NCBI GenBank assembly: GCA_003049465.1
Contig: PYSS01000043.1
Coordinates: forward strand, 1-64,000
Length of the DNA: 64,000 nucleotides
Direction: 5' to 3'
Source: Magnaporthiopsis rhizophila
Taxonomy: Eukaryota > Ascomycota > Sordariomycetes > Magnaporthales > Magnaporthaceae
The position numbers and the translations under genes are program-made. Position 1 is the first letter of the stretch. Each line of letters opens with the position of its first letter. Below are positions 31,881 through 42,487 of the stretch, in pieces. Under the pieces are notes generated by a model. That model was not told the DNA's origin. It saw nothing but the letters and a program-made list of their open reading frames with translations, and ran no database searches.

Positions 31881-34769
31881 CTACCCCATATATCGCCACG
31901 ATTGGTCGATCAACTCGCTCACGCGGTCGAGAACCCTCCGCCCTCCAAGAAGTTCCGAGAAGCAGTCGACCCGTTCCCGGGCCGTCATTCCGAGAAAGAT
32001 CGGCAGGCCGTAATACGTGGGCGGCTCCGGCGCCGCAGTTGCCGCTCTGCCGCCGTCGCTGGCGCTGGCGCCGGGGTCCTGGAAAGGCGAGGAGACAATC
32101 TGCGCGGCAAACGTGTTCAAGCCCGCCCGCCGGAAGAAGAGCTCCCAGAGGGTTTCGTCCTGGTCCAGCTGCGGCTGGAGCAGCCTCACGGACTTGGCCG
32201 ACGCGCAGGCAAAGGACGCCGCCCACCTGGCGATGGCCGCCTCGCCGCCCGCGACCCAGTAGACGCTCACCGTCGCGGCCGGGGCGAGCTGTGCCGCAAA
32301 GGCCTGGAACTTGACAAAGGCAAGCCTGTCCGCATCCGACATGGGACAGGCCGCAGTGATTTCCAGGCTTCCATCTGATACCAGGACGATCAGGCGTTCA
32401 TATCGTAAGCTGGTGCGCCGCACCCGCCGCTGCAGCGCGTTGTCGCCACCGCATCCATCGGATGGCTGCTGACGCACTTGCACGGTGGACGCTGTTATGA
32501 TGCCGGTAGCCGGGGACACTGCTATATCGACCTCGTCGCTGAGTGGGGACATGATGGTGGACGCGCCCGGCGCCCCCGCATTCCAGACCATCGAGTTGTG
32601 CGCATTGTAATCCCGCTCGATGAGCACCACTCCAGGTAGCAGATCTTGCAGACCGTGCACAAGGCCTCGGGGCAGGTCCATGGAGATTATTAGCTTCAGG
32701 CTGAAGTCTGGGAGGTCAAACGGCGGCATCGGGGGCACCTCTGCTGCCCTCTCTGCGCTTGCTTCGTCGGTTTGGTCGACGATCAACATCTCAGGGCTGA
32801 ACGCCGGCTGGATTCCATCGTCGTCGATTGCACCGCTGTTCCTCGTTGTTTGGTCACCTACTGCGTTGTTCGGAGAGCCAGGTGCTACAGCTTCATCGTT
32901 GCGATTTGGCTCTGGTGAAGCCATTCCCCTGGCTCTCAGGAATGTTTTGAGAAGTTCTGCGCTTTGCGGATGCTGGCCATCCATCAGCAGCGTCTCTCTA
33001 GGTCGTGCATCCGCTTCGTCCTTTGCTCGTTTCGGCGGTCTCTGAGTCTTGAGCTTCTTCGTTGCCTTCTTCCTCTTTCTGACAAGCGTCATCAGGTCGT
33101 CGGGGTCGGAGACGGCCGGATCAGGCATTGAAACCGTACTCTGGACCGAGGACGGCATATCAAACTCGGGTTCCAAATCATCGTCCGAGTCTTGACCACG
33201 GCGCAGAACGGCAAGACGCTCGGCCTTCTGGACAAACAATGCGCTCTCCGGGATGTCGTCGTTTGCGCCAAGAAGCTCGTCGAGGTTGAGATCTTCTGCT
33301 GCGGTGAGCGTCTCGGTGGTTGAAACAGCCGCGCTGGGCGCAGCGAATGCCCACCGAAGCTCCCTTTCCGCGCGCTTGTCCACTTGCCACTTGGGTAGAT
33401 CGAAGTCCCAAGGACGCGACTGGATTATATGCTTGAACATAGCCCTGGCATCACCGATCAGGGGGCTCCAAACCGCGACAGGCCGTGAGGAGTCCACCAG
33501 AGGCACCTTAATCCTGACCAGTCCGTCGAGAGGATCAAACTGTTCCTGTTCAACACACCGGGCAGCCTTTTCTGCTGCCTCCTGAAGCTTGTCTTGGTGG
33601 TGTCGGTCAATGCGGTCGCAGTTGTCATCGACTGTCTCAGACACTGCTGCCAGTTGAAGAGATGGGAAGTCTATGTCGATCGCTGGCGGCTCTGGAAGAT
33701 GACTGCTGAACAGGGGAACTTCCAGTTTGTAATCCGTAAGTTTCTTCTCACAAGGCTCCATTTGTGGGCCGTCTGATGGAGAACTGTCTATCGTCAAAGG
33801 GTCAGCCACAGAGAGGCCCGCTGTTGGCGATCCGGGATGATGGATTTCATCTTTATGTCTATCGAAGACAGTAGCCTCGGCGATTTCAAGATCTTCACTG
33901 GCCAGTGATCGTGGTTCGGATGGACTGGGGATCTGGCGGGAATCCGAGTCCGGAATGAACGGCTCTGCTTGCGCAAATTGCGGAGTCGCGGGAGGCGTGA
34001 GATGAAAGTCCCGAGGCCTCTATGCAGAAGATGCCCGGTATCAGTGAGTGGCCAGTGATATTGGCATGGGAAGTAGAAGCAGGTCCAGTATTACCTTGCC
34101 CTGTGGCGGGGCCAAATTCTCAAGCAGGTCCTCGAACCCTCGATTAGCACAGTCGTCATTTTTGAGCTGCTGTGCCAGATACATCAAGGACTCCTTGGTG
34201 ACTTGTATCCCTTGAGCCAAGCACTTGTCCATCTGGTCCATCTGCGCATACACAGACAGTGGGAAGGCCATCCCCTGGCCGCTGTCGACATTCACTGCAT
34301 CCAGGGGGATATCATCAATCTCGATGGAGACAGGCTCGGCCGTCTGGACGCGCTGAACAAGGGCGCGGTATTCTGCCTCACTTGACGCAGACACCAGCGG
34401 AAGCTCCCACAGCGGCGGCGGTTCCGGCGCTCGGAGACGGCAGAGCTCTTCCATCAGTGGCGTGAGCGCATCCTCGTCCTCGTCGGGGCCACGGCACGCC
34501 TCGGCAACAACGCGCAGGATTTCTGCATCTATATCGAAGGTCTCCCTCTCAAGCCTGCGTGTTGACAAGCCTGCCGAATGGGCGATGCACTCGTCGCCAA
34601 AGGGACCCTCGTCAAAGGTGTCTGCCGGGATCCGGTCTAGAAAGGCAGGGTGAAGAGGATTGAACCGGTGGTCGGTGAGCAGCGCCCCACGGCCTCCCTC
34701 CCAGTTCTCGACGTGGTATCCATAGGCAAGGGCAGACTCGGGGCCCAGGAGGTCGGGATCGGCGTCCAT
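31881..34769 (-). CDS. candidate SHOC1/ZIP2-like meiotic crossover protein
   Basis: A 937-residue protein in two exons: 34769-34095 and 34019-31881 (GTAATA donor, TAG acceptor); an in-frame Met at 34790 is possible. The N-terminal third is acidic and probably helical. The middle (roughly residues 440-620) is disordered and carries a basic RKRKKATKKLKTQRPPKRAK nuclear signal. The C-terminal 330 residues form a folded domain beginning LKLIISMDLPRGLVHGL. It continues with GVVLIERDYNAHNS, the DEVDIAVSPATGIITAS strand and SLRYERLIVLVSDGS, and ends with ETLWELFFRRAGLNTFAAQ. This matches a fungal conserved domain (I believe DUF7102) related to the XPF-like nuclease fold of SHOC1/ZIP2, which with SPO16 promotes meiotic crossovers. 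The XPF catalytic GDX(n)ERKXXXD motif is not seen, as in other inactive members. The meiotic role is inference. Confidence 0.6.
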
Positions 34770-35429
34770 GGCGCAGAGTCTGGCCGGCAAGGAAAACTTA
34801 GAAATGTATGTGGGAAAGCAAGATAAGAAATTCGGCGTGCATGCTGGGCCCTGAAGATCTACCTAGGGACTAGATCCCCGGCTTGCTCCATAGGCGGCAG
34901 GTTCTCGTGAGGGTCCAGCAGTGGCTAGCACCCACTTAACAATCTAATGGAATCATTTGTCCGCTGTTCGCTGTATCTTTGCCGTCTTGGGAAGTCGCTC
35001 AATCGAATGATGGAAGGTGCTACCTGCATGAACCCGAGAGAGCTTAGAGCCCCCCACGTGCCGGCCGACCCCCTTACATAGAATCCCGATCTAGCACCGC
35101 TGCTCGATCTACCCCGCCTTTCAGGACTCTACCTCAATATTCTCCCCCGAAACCTTTTGCACCCAAATCTAAAAGCCGTGGATGCAGCCTAAGCTGTGGC
35201 GGTGCCCACACACTGTGCCCCTAAGCCCCCTAAGGATGCAGTGCCTGATGAAATAGGTGCCAAGGCGGGGCTACGACAAAGCTAGGGGGCCAAGCAGGAT
35301 CACACGTGACGGACCGCAACCAAATACATTACTTGCGAGCACCCCGCAATTTGCGCGATTTTGGCCGGTCCATCACCAAGCCGTCGTGCAAAAACGCTGA
35401 GCGTCGTACAAAAACGCGGAGCGTTCGTC
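34770..35429. other. divergent intergenic region with a dispersed element
   Basis: About 660 bp between divergent starts. It contains, at 35141-35204, a segment also found upstream of the gasdermin-like gene (see repeat entries). Otherwise promoter sequence only. Confidence 0.4.
35141..35204. repeat. dispersed upstream element, copy 1
   Basis: This stretch (TCCCCCGA, CCCAAATCT, then GATGCAGCCTAAGCTGTGG) matches 38011-38094 with small gaps. Both copies lie 200-450 bp upstream of an accessory-region start codon. In the best-matched core the differences are C/T and G/A. Confidence 0.5.
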
Positions 35430-36770
35430 ATGGCGGACCCCCTATCCATCGGCGTCTCGGTGCTGGCTATCGTTACGGGCGCCATTCAAGCGACGAACTC
35501 TCTCCGCGCCACTGTCAGCCGCTACAAAGCTCGCGACAAAACACTAAATAGGCTGTATGGCGAACTTGAAGGCCTCGCCACGGTTCTGAGCTCGCTGGAG
35601 CAAGCTGCTGGTTCTGAAGCGTCAACATGGGCCCTTCTAGAAGGCCCAGTCAGCCAATGCTCCAAAACATGCCGCGATTTCGAAGGAGTCATGGAAAAGT
35701 TTGGCGGAAAGTCTGTAACCGGGCTGAGGGACTGGGCGAAGATGGAGTTCATGCGAGATGATATCAACGGCTTCATCGATACTCTTGCGGCGTATAAAGC
35801 GACAATCACAGTCGGGCTGGGTGTTATTAACATGTCAGTCGCTTGCCTTTTTTTTCACCAAGACCTCGACTAACTCTCTTGAAGGCTTTACTTCAAACTT
35901 AACCATCAGGTCCTCGAAAGCTTCGATGAACTAATCAAGGACACGGTCTACAATCTCGAGATGCGCCTTCAACGCATTGACGAGAGGCTGGCGCGCATCA
36001 ACCCAGACGAGACATCAGGCGTGGAGACGAGCATCAAGCTGCATGATGAGAAAGACGTGACCAGGCAATGTCTTCACGTTTGTGAAAAGGCCAGGTCCTA
36101 CCTCGAATCTTTGCAAGACCAGGAACCTCTGTTGCAAGAAGGGGCGGCCTCGAACACTGCCAATATCGTGCGGGACCGGTTCGAGGCGGAACTCTTGACA
36201 AGGCAAGCGTTCGACGGGAGCCGAGATATTTTGGCAGCAACGATTCGCAACCTTCAAAAAGGTCTCAACCGTGCAGTATCGAGCGATGGCCCCCAGCGCG
36301 ACCAGGAGAGACTGCGGTTACAAGAGGATATCGACATGGCGAAGCAGTGTTTGGAATTGTGCAAGGAGGCGTCCAACCACGTCGCTTTCCAGAAGATACA
36401 CATTGTTAGGGAGGTGACTGCCGAAGAAGACACCGATCAAGTGGTGGTCACAACTCTTGCCGACCTTTTCGACGTTGGAAAAGTATCGGCCAAGAGTAGG
36501 TCGACGCAACTGGTCGGCTCGATGACGGATGATGCGCTCAAAAAGTTGTCGTCAGATCGGTATAGCAGCCGGTTTGGCGTCGTCCCCGGCAACCCCGGGC
36601 AAGGCCGCAGCACCGACCCGCCATCGAACCGTAAGGCCCAGGGGGAGAGCAAGCCAATCCTACATCCAATCAGGAAGGACAGACAGCCAGCGAGCGCGGA
36701 CTCAGGGCACGACAGACCATCCTCCAATGAGGTGAGAAAACGGGTTGCTGAAGGTGGAGGTGGCGCATGA
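35430..36770 (+). CDS. stand-alone PigL_N-type helical protein (NLR N-terminal-like)
   Basis: Exons are 35430-35833 and 35885-36770 (GTCAGT donor, CTAAC branch, AAG acceptor, 51 bp intron), giving 429 residues. The start MADPLSIGVSVLAIVTGAIQ, followed by SRYKARDKTLNRLYGELEGL, is the hallmark of the fungal N-terminal domain also called PigL_N. This domain is helical, begins with a hydrophobic helix and often occupies the effector position of fungal NLR proteins. Here it spans about residues 1-215. The rest continues as coiled-coil-like helices (EMRLQRIDERLARI, RQCLHVCEKARSYLESLQ and a second CLELCKEASNHV copy of the same pattern) and ends in a basic, disordered tail. No NACHT, NB-ARC or repeat domain follows, so it is a domain-only protein. 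It may act in signalling or cell death next to the other accessory genes; that is inference. Confidence 0.78.
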
Positions 36771-37780
36771 CAGGCTATTGCCACATGTATGGTCCCTTCC
36801 GTATTTCATTTCCAAGAGTACTTCCAGTAATATACATCGTTGTTGGATTAAATCTACAGTCGAGGTCCCGTGTCGTTTGGCCTTGACTGCACTTCGGTCG
36901 CAGATGCCGGGTTCTTCGTCGTACAAGACCACAACCGTAAAAAACTCTCGATACGAAACACGCCGATCTACTAGGCCCGCCACTGGAATGCAGTAATGGC
37001 CATCCTCCAAAACCGGTGGATTACGGTGTAGGACGGCGCGGTGGCGTCGGACACGAACAAACAGACGCTCTTGGAAGTCAAAGACCGGGAAGAGTGGGTG
37101 GCTGGGCCTTCGGTCGTCCATGCCCTGCTGCCGGGGGAGGGGCCGGAGCCAGTCTCGACCGGGCATGGGGCGGAGCTGAAGGCCCAGTGCTTTGCCCTTG
37201 ACGAGCAGCCTCCGAGCTCTCTCACAGGGACTCCGTCGACGAATCGGATAGATGTTGGGTTACTAACCGCCGCCGCGGCAGATGCCACCAGCAAGCACAC
37301 CACGTGTCAAGTGGTGGTCACTGGTTGAAGACGCCGTGTTCCCCGTTGCCGATGATGAGGCCTGGATTGACGACGACGGGGCGTGGAGAAGAGCGTCTTC
37401 GGCGGGACGATAGCGGCCCAGCCGCTGGCTGCATCGTCGCACAGGTATCTCGGGGACGAACGTGGCCCGGGCGTAGCAGCCGCCGCCGCCGCCGCCGCCG
37501 TGCAAAAGTTCCCCATGATCTGCTCGTCGGTGTCGCTGCCGGCGGCAAAAGTATCCGCCGGACACGTACGCGAGGCGCGGGGCCACGAGGCGGTCACAGG
37601 GCGGAAAGAAGGTCAAATGTGCTACTAGCGACTTTGGCGGTCCGGAAGTCGTGGTAGCTAGTCTAGGTGCCAGCGGGTGACGGCGCCGTTGTGTATATAT
37701 TTCTACCCGCACCGCGCGTCCAGGGCGGCGCCAGGTCCCCATATCCATATGCAGCCTGGGCAGGTCGCCGCTCCTGGCGG

Positions 37781-37961
37781 CGATATTAAACGCTTCTATC
37801 GGCCTTGCCACTCGCTGCATAACTGACGGTATAACGGCGCACTTTGCCGGGGCCATGACCGTTGGCCGGCCGGTGTTTATCGGTTCAACTTGTCGATATT
37901 CCTCTGGGATAGAGGCTGGCCGCCGAAAAATGAAGCGCCTCGAGGGGACCAAACCCCGCCT
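37781..37961. repeat. direct repeat flanking the accessory module, copy 1
   Basis: About 180 bp similar to 45310-45483 in the same orientation, including shared blocks TAACGGCGCACT, CCTCTGGGAT and CGCCTCGAGGGGACCAA. In the first 43 bp there are seven differences, all transitions; six place A or T in this copy. That polarity is what repeat-induced point mutation (RIP) leaves. Confidence 0.75.
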
Positions 37962-38010
37962 CCCGATTTAAGGTCTGGATAAAAAAAAAGGGCGTAAGAA
38001 ATGCATGCGT

Positions 38011-38094
38011 ATCCCCCGACAATTGTCTGTCCCCAAATCTGGATTAGGCGCCAGCCCTATGCCGCCGCAGATGCAACCTAAGCTGCGGGTGGTG
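38011..38094. repeat. dispersed upstream element, copy 2
   Basis: Counterpart of 35141-35204: TCCCCCGA, CCCAAATCT and GATGCAACCTAAGCTGCGG occur in the same order, with about 15 extra bases in the middle. It lies about 350 bp upstream of the gasdermin-like start codon. Confidence 0.5.
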
Positions 38095-38445
38095 AAAGCC
38101 ATGTTACAGGTGATCACAGGTGATTAGCCCGAAGTTTGTTTGGGGTCTCTCCTACTTCCTTCTCTTCTCTTCTCTCCAGTCTCTGTACTACAAGGAGGCC
38201 TGCTGCTTACCCTACGGGCAAACAGCAATCCCTTTGTGCTATATGTGTATATAGTCTGAGTCCTCTTCCCCAGATAGGTCCTCCAGATTATCGATCACTT
38301 TTGCCGGAGTGCTTGTCCCGAGCTGACGCTTAGCGTTGTTTCAAGGCGAAAGTACCCATCCCCATTACCGCAAGCGCACTCGCAGCCCCTCTTCAGCCGC
38401 CGCAAACGAACGAACCTCTAAGCCCGCCGTTAAACAACCCAAGGC

Positions 38446-39297
38446 ATGGCCAACCCCCGGAAAACCTACTTCCTCAGCCCGTCATGGGACTACCACCCCT
38501 CCGGGCCCATCCAACTCGGCAATCTAATAATCTCCCCCAGCAACCCCGCCGAGCCCCTCAACGGCCCGGACTGCCCGCGCCCTTCGTCCTCCACCTTTTT
38601 CCCGCTCACCACCAAGACAGGCGAGGTCTGGTCATCCACCGACCTGCGCTCGGGCCGGTACGGCCTCTGGACCGAGTTCCTCTCCACGCTCTTGGGGGCG
38701 GGCGTCGGCTTCGCCGCCGAGCACGCCTCGGCCTCGTGCCAGATCTTCCGCTTCGAATCGACCGAGACGCGCGAGTTCCTGCCCACGGCCGACTTCGTCC
38801 AGTCCTGCCTGGCCGCGTCGCCCGCCGCGCTGGCGTTCCTGGCGCGCAGCCGCTTCCGCAAGCACCTGTACATGATCACGGCGGTCAAGATCGTGCGCGG
38901 GGCGAGCGCCAAGACGGCGCGGGCGCGGTCTCGGGGTGCCGAGGTCGGGGTTGTGCTGGATGGGGCGCTGGTCGGCGGCGCGCCGGTCAGTTTGGGACCG
39001 GAGCTGCGGGCCGTGAAGGCGGGCTCCGAGAGCGGCTCGTTTGAGGGGTCGTCGGATTTTGTGTTTGCTTTTCGGCTGAGGAAGATTGTGGTCCGGCGCG
39101 GAACGGGGGAGGTGGTTGGGCATTCCCTACACACGTCTGGCGCCATGTACGATGCTAGTGTGAAGCAGGGTAGCGTTTCTTTTGTGCTGGACGAAGCGGC
39201 TTGTGAGGAGGCATCGGCTGATGGGGATGATGGGAAAGCAGTAGTTGAAGATGGCGAGGAGGTGGTTTGCGTCAAGGCGCAGCAGAATATTTCTTGA
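38446..39297 (+). CDS. candidate fungal gasdermin-like pore-forming protein
   Basis: A single-exon, 283-residue protein. It belongs to a fungal family that I recognise by its opening (PRKTYFLSPSWDYHPSGPIQ, then LGNLIISPSNPAEPLN), a FFPLTTKTGEVWSS strand and FESTETREFLPT. It also has SRFRKHLYMITAVKIVRGAS and a later strand pair near FVFAFRLRKIVVRRGTGEV. Length and strand-rich make-up fit the fungal gasdermin-like proteins RCD-1 and HET-Q1, which form membrane pores in cell death after a C-terminal tail is removed. The last 30 residues are acidic (ASADGDDGKAVVEDGEEV) and could be such a tail. The strongest support is context: the gene ends 35 bp from the stop codon of a convergent subtilase gene, the arrangement of het-Q1/het-Q2. 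No signal peptide or classical membrane segment is seen. The gasdermin assignment is inference; no structure or alignment was computed. Confidence 0.6.
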   Translation: MANPRKTYFLSPSWDYHPSGPIQLGNLIISPSNPAEPLNGPDCPRPSSSTFFPLTTKTGEVWSSTDLRSGRYGLWTEFLSTLLGAGVGFAAEHASASCQIFRFESTETREFLPTADFVQSCLAASPAALAFLARSRFRKHLYMITAVKIVRGASAKTARARSRGAEVGVVLDGALVGGAPVSLGPELRAVKAGSESGSFEGSSDFVFAFRLRKIVVRRGTGEVVGHSLHTSGAMYDASVKQGSVSFVLDEAACEEASADGDDGKAVVEDGEEVVCVKAQQNIS

Positions 39298-39332
39298 TCA
39301 AAGGCTAATACTACGATACATGCCGGCCTGGC
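39298..39332. terminator. shared 3' end of convergent genes
   Basis: Only 35 bp lie between the two stop codons, so the 3' UTRs and processing signals of the gasdermin-like gene and the protease gene must overlap. Confidence 0.5.
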
Positions 39333-42295
39333 TTATGTTCTCCACGGCCTCCCTTCCAAAATACTGTTCAACAGAAGCCTTCTTTCCTCTGGTGCTCGGT
39401 CGAAGAAGTTGCTGAGTGACAATGCATCGTAGCCGTTCCTTTCGTTCGAGGCGTGAAAGAGCCAATCCCTCATCTTGTCATACTCCTTGAACTTTTTGGC
39501 GTCTTCCGGAGGCAAGTTCTGGTGCGCGTAAAGAAGCAAGGCTGCCGCGAGACCCGCTGCGATTGGCGTAGCGAAAGATGTCCCCGACTTACGCTTAGTC
39601 CAGGGATACTGGGAGAGAAGTCGCGGCCAGGCAGATTCGACGCCTTCGCCCAGGGTCAGAAAGTTGAAGCCATGTCTGCGCGCCGTTGGGCTGGTCCTCG
39701 AGCAATTCCCCATGCCGTCGCCGGAGTAAATGCAGAACACGTTGCTGAGTCGCGCTGGGAATGCAGGAGCCATGCCGTAGGCCCCGACGTTAGATGCGGC
39801 GGCGAACATCAAGACCCCGGAGGCGTGGGCCCGAAGAATAGCCTCACGAAGCTCGCCGCACCCTTGCTCTTTCTCGTCGAGAAAGCCAAAGGACATGGAA
39901 ACGATGTCCACCTGCCACGCGGTTACCGCATGGTCGATGGCCTTGGCGATCAGATGCGGAGAGAGGGGCTCATTGCTGGCAATCTGGGCGACGTATACGT
40001 CGCAGTCGGGTGCCATGTCCAGCAGGAGGCCAGTTACGTGAGTACCGTGGCCGCATATGTCGTCTCCATTCGTCACACGGCTGGCGGGTAACCAGCTCTT
40101 CACGTCTCGAATACGCTCCTTGTTGGCGAGAATCGATGGATGACCCACGTCGAGGCCGGTATCTAGGACTGCCACCTTGACGCGAGGAATGGTCGCAGTG
40201 GTCTGGATGAGCTCACCGTAGATGCCTCGGTGAGTGCTGATGAAGTTGTCGGCGTATGCGCATCTACAAACGGGAGAAGAGGACAGTTAGCAGCGCTTTT
40301 AGAGCCGGGAGCCGGGGTTGAGCTTCGAGCTCTCTGCGGTCCCTTTCCACTTACACGTCTGCGGGGTAAGCATCAGGCGTACAGTCGTCAAACAGACCAC
40401 TGGAGCTCGGTAATGGTGTTGTGGAGCGCTGGTTCTGTGGAATTGGTCCAGGACTGACAGTGCATGCCGACGAGGGCCTGTCCCATGCAATAGAAGGAGG
40501 GCGAGCGGGTAACCTGGGTGACGGATCCTGCAGAGCGTAAGGCCGGCCGGACAAAGCCGAACCCCGCTCGCCTGTGATAGTTCTAGCGTTGGACTTTCTC
40601 TCCGCGGCTGGTTCGGGCGATTCAGAGCGTTGACGTTTCCGCTGGGATCGTGGCATAGATTCCTCGAGCCCGTCTTCGAGTTTGCAGACAATTTCTCTGT
40701 AAAGCTTTTTTCGAATCGTGAGCTCTGCAGCCTTGCTGTCCGCGCCGATTAACCTCAACGCCTTTGAAATCTGGCTGTGGACTATAAGGCAGCCCCTTAT
40801 GGCCTGGATGTAACTGTCGTGGCGTTCCTCTTCGAGCTGGTCGACCATGTCGCAAAGCTCGGCCCAAGTCGCTCGGTTAGTCTTGCCGTAGTGGTGACCA
40901 ATTTCCAAAGGAATGGTCTCGCCGAAATCGATCTCCAAAAGGAGCTTTGCAAACGATAGGAGAGCAGGATGGCCGACGCGAAAGATGTGCGGCTCCTCTG
41001 GTGCCGGCGAGCCAGAGGTAAAGGAGAGATAGAGCGTTCCGTTTCGAGAAGACTGGCCCGAGGCGCCGAGGAAATATATCCGTTTAGAGCTCAAGTCGCT
41101 GTCGAAGAAATCCATAAGACAATAGGCAAGCCGGACTGCCAGAGCTCGCTTCTCCTGCGGCTTGTACCGCATTGAAAAAGATCCGCTGGCCAGCGTACCT
41201 AGGCTTAGCGGCTTGAAGACGCCATTTGATATGAGCTGGTCGAGAGTTTCCTTGGGTGGTGCGGGAGATCCTGTCTGCGATGTGGTCCAGGCGCCAAATA
41301 GTCCGTACCGCTCGATATGAACGACAAGGCCCTTGCCCCGACCCATATTCAGACTGAGATCGGCACAGATGTCTTGGAGAGCGGCGACGGAAGCGCTCCA
41401 GCTCCTGAGAAACACGTAAGTACAGTAAGCAAACGCGCTAGGAGTGGGAAGAGGGAGAGCAGGCATACAACTCGTTGGAGCCGGATTGCACCTCTAGCCA
41501 CCCGCACCGGTCTGGGCAGGCGGACAGCAGGAGGTTCAGCTCGGGAGAGATAGTCCCAGCGTCCGAGTCCGAGAGCTTCAAGATGACCTCGTGGTTCCCC
41601 CCGCATCGAAGATGGTCAAAAAGAGCTCTCAAGGTTGCGGTAGCTCGGTCGCGTAGTTGGGAATCTTTCCAGGTTTTCCTTCTCCGTTTTAGGTCCCTCC
41701 TTGCCGGTCGGGTTGCAGGCTCCCGGGTGGAGGGTGAGAGGATTCGAGAGAGACGGTCATTTTGTTCGGTAACCACTGCCAAGGCGCGCTCTAGCTCGGC
41801 TTCGTCATCTGGCGGCTTGAATAAAGACGGTTTTGAGCTGCTTGCGAGATCGTAAGTCTCGTCTGAATCCTCCAACAGCCCAACGACCGCCCGAAGACAC
41901 GGATAGTCTGGCCCGCTTCCCCTTGCCAGCCGGGGGTCGACAAGCTTATCCAGCAGATTGCACAGCGCCCTCAACCTCATGTCGCACTCTTCAAACTCGA
42001 CATCTGCAAGTGAGCGAGAGATGTTATTAAGCAAAAAGATGCGTCTCAGCTCAAACTCGAGAAGCCCTCCTGCAAGGCTGGGACCATCAGGTAGACTTAG
42101 CGAATTAGCCTTGATGGAGTCCGGAACGAAACGAGATTTTCTTTGGCCGACGAGCGCCCCCAAGGCTCGGAGGAGGCGCCATTCTCGGCATTCAATGATG
42201 TAGCGCATGAGGAGCGTCTGGTTGCGGCCTGCGGTCGTCTCTAGCGCAGAACTGCGTGAAGATGAGGGGAAGCCGCAGCTGACGAAAGGACACAA
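39333..42295 (-). CDS. subtilisin-like (S8) protease with NLR-type N-terminal region
   Basis: Three exons (42295-41472, 41404-40355, 40263-39333) give 934 residues. Phases agree; donors are GTTGTA and GTAAGT. The C-terminal 300 residues are an S8 subtilase with the full catalytic set: Asp in VAVLDTGLD (about 659), His in CGHGTHVTG (about 697), oxyanion Asn in AAASNVG (about 783) and Ser in SGTSFATP (about 854). No signal peptide or inhibitor prodomain precedes it, so it should act inside the cell. Residues 1-600 form a helical region starting MRYIIECREWRLLRALGALV. It includes a DUF7580-like segment (SKRIYFLGASGQSS, then GHPALLSFAKLLLEIDFGE and SYIQAIRGCLIVHSQ). This layout, sensor-like region plus protease, is that of HET-Q2-type fungal proteases, which cleave and activate the neighbouring gasdermin. 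An in-frame Met at 42208 may be the real start. Confidence 0.85.
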
Positions 42296-42487
42296 GGCTG
42301 GAAGGCGTAGTAGAGATATTAACCTGTCACGTGCGTCTCAACCTGCATTCGCGGTAGAGAACATTCCTTCCCACCTTCCCCTCAATGCTGTGCGCCTTTT
42401 CGGTCAGCCCAACAGGATCGCCCCCGAATCCCAACTCGACCACTGCCACATATTTCTTGGCTTTGTTGAGTCCAGCCCAACTAGAAA
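42296..42487. promoter_or_regulatory. bidirectional promoter of protease and zinc-finger genes
   Basis: At most 192 bp (279 bp if the protease starts at 42208) separate the two divergent start codons, so one compact region must drive both genes. Confidence 0.5.

Larger units (their letters stand above)
36771..38445. other. 1.7 kb intergenic region with decayed repeats
   Basis: No intact gene. It contains copy 1 of the direct repeat (37781-37961), copy 2 of the upstream element (38011-38094), a GCC-type triplet run near 37480-37500 and an AT-rich patch at 37975-38000. Frames at 37041-37328 (plus) and 37263-37952 (minus) look like relics rather than genes. Confidence 0.45.

Noticed and set aside
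37263..37952. Minus-strand frame of 229 codons upstream of the gasdermin-like gene
   Set aside because: It overlaps the decayed direct repeat; homology to the other copy is at the DNA level and the frame is not kept across both.
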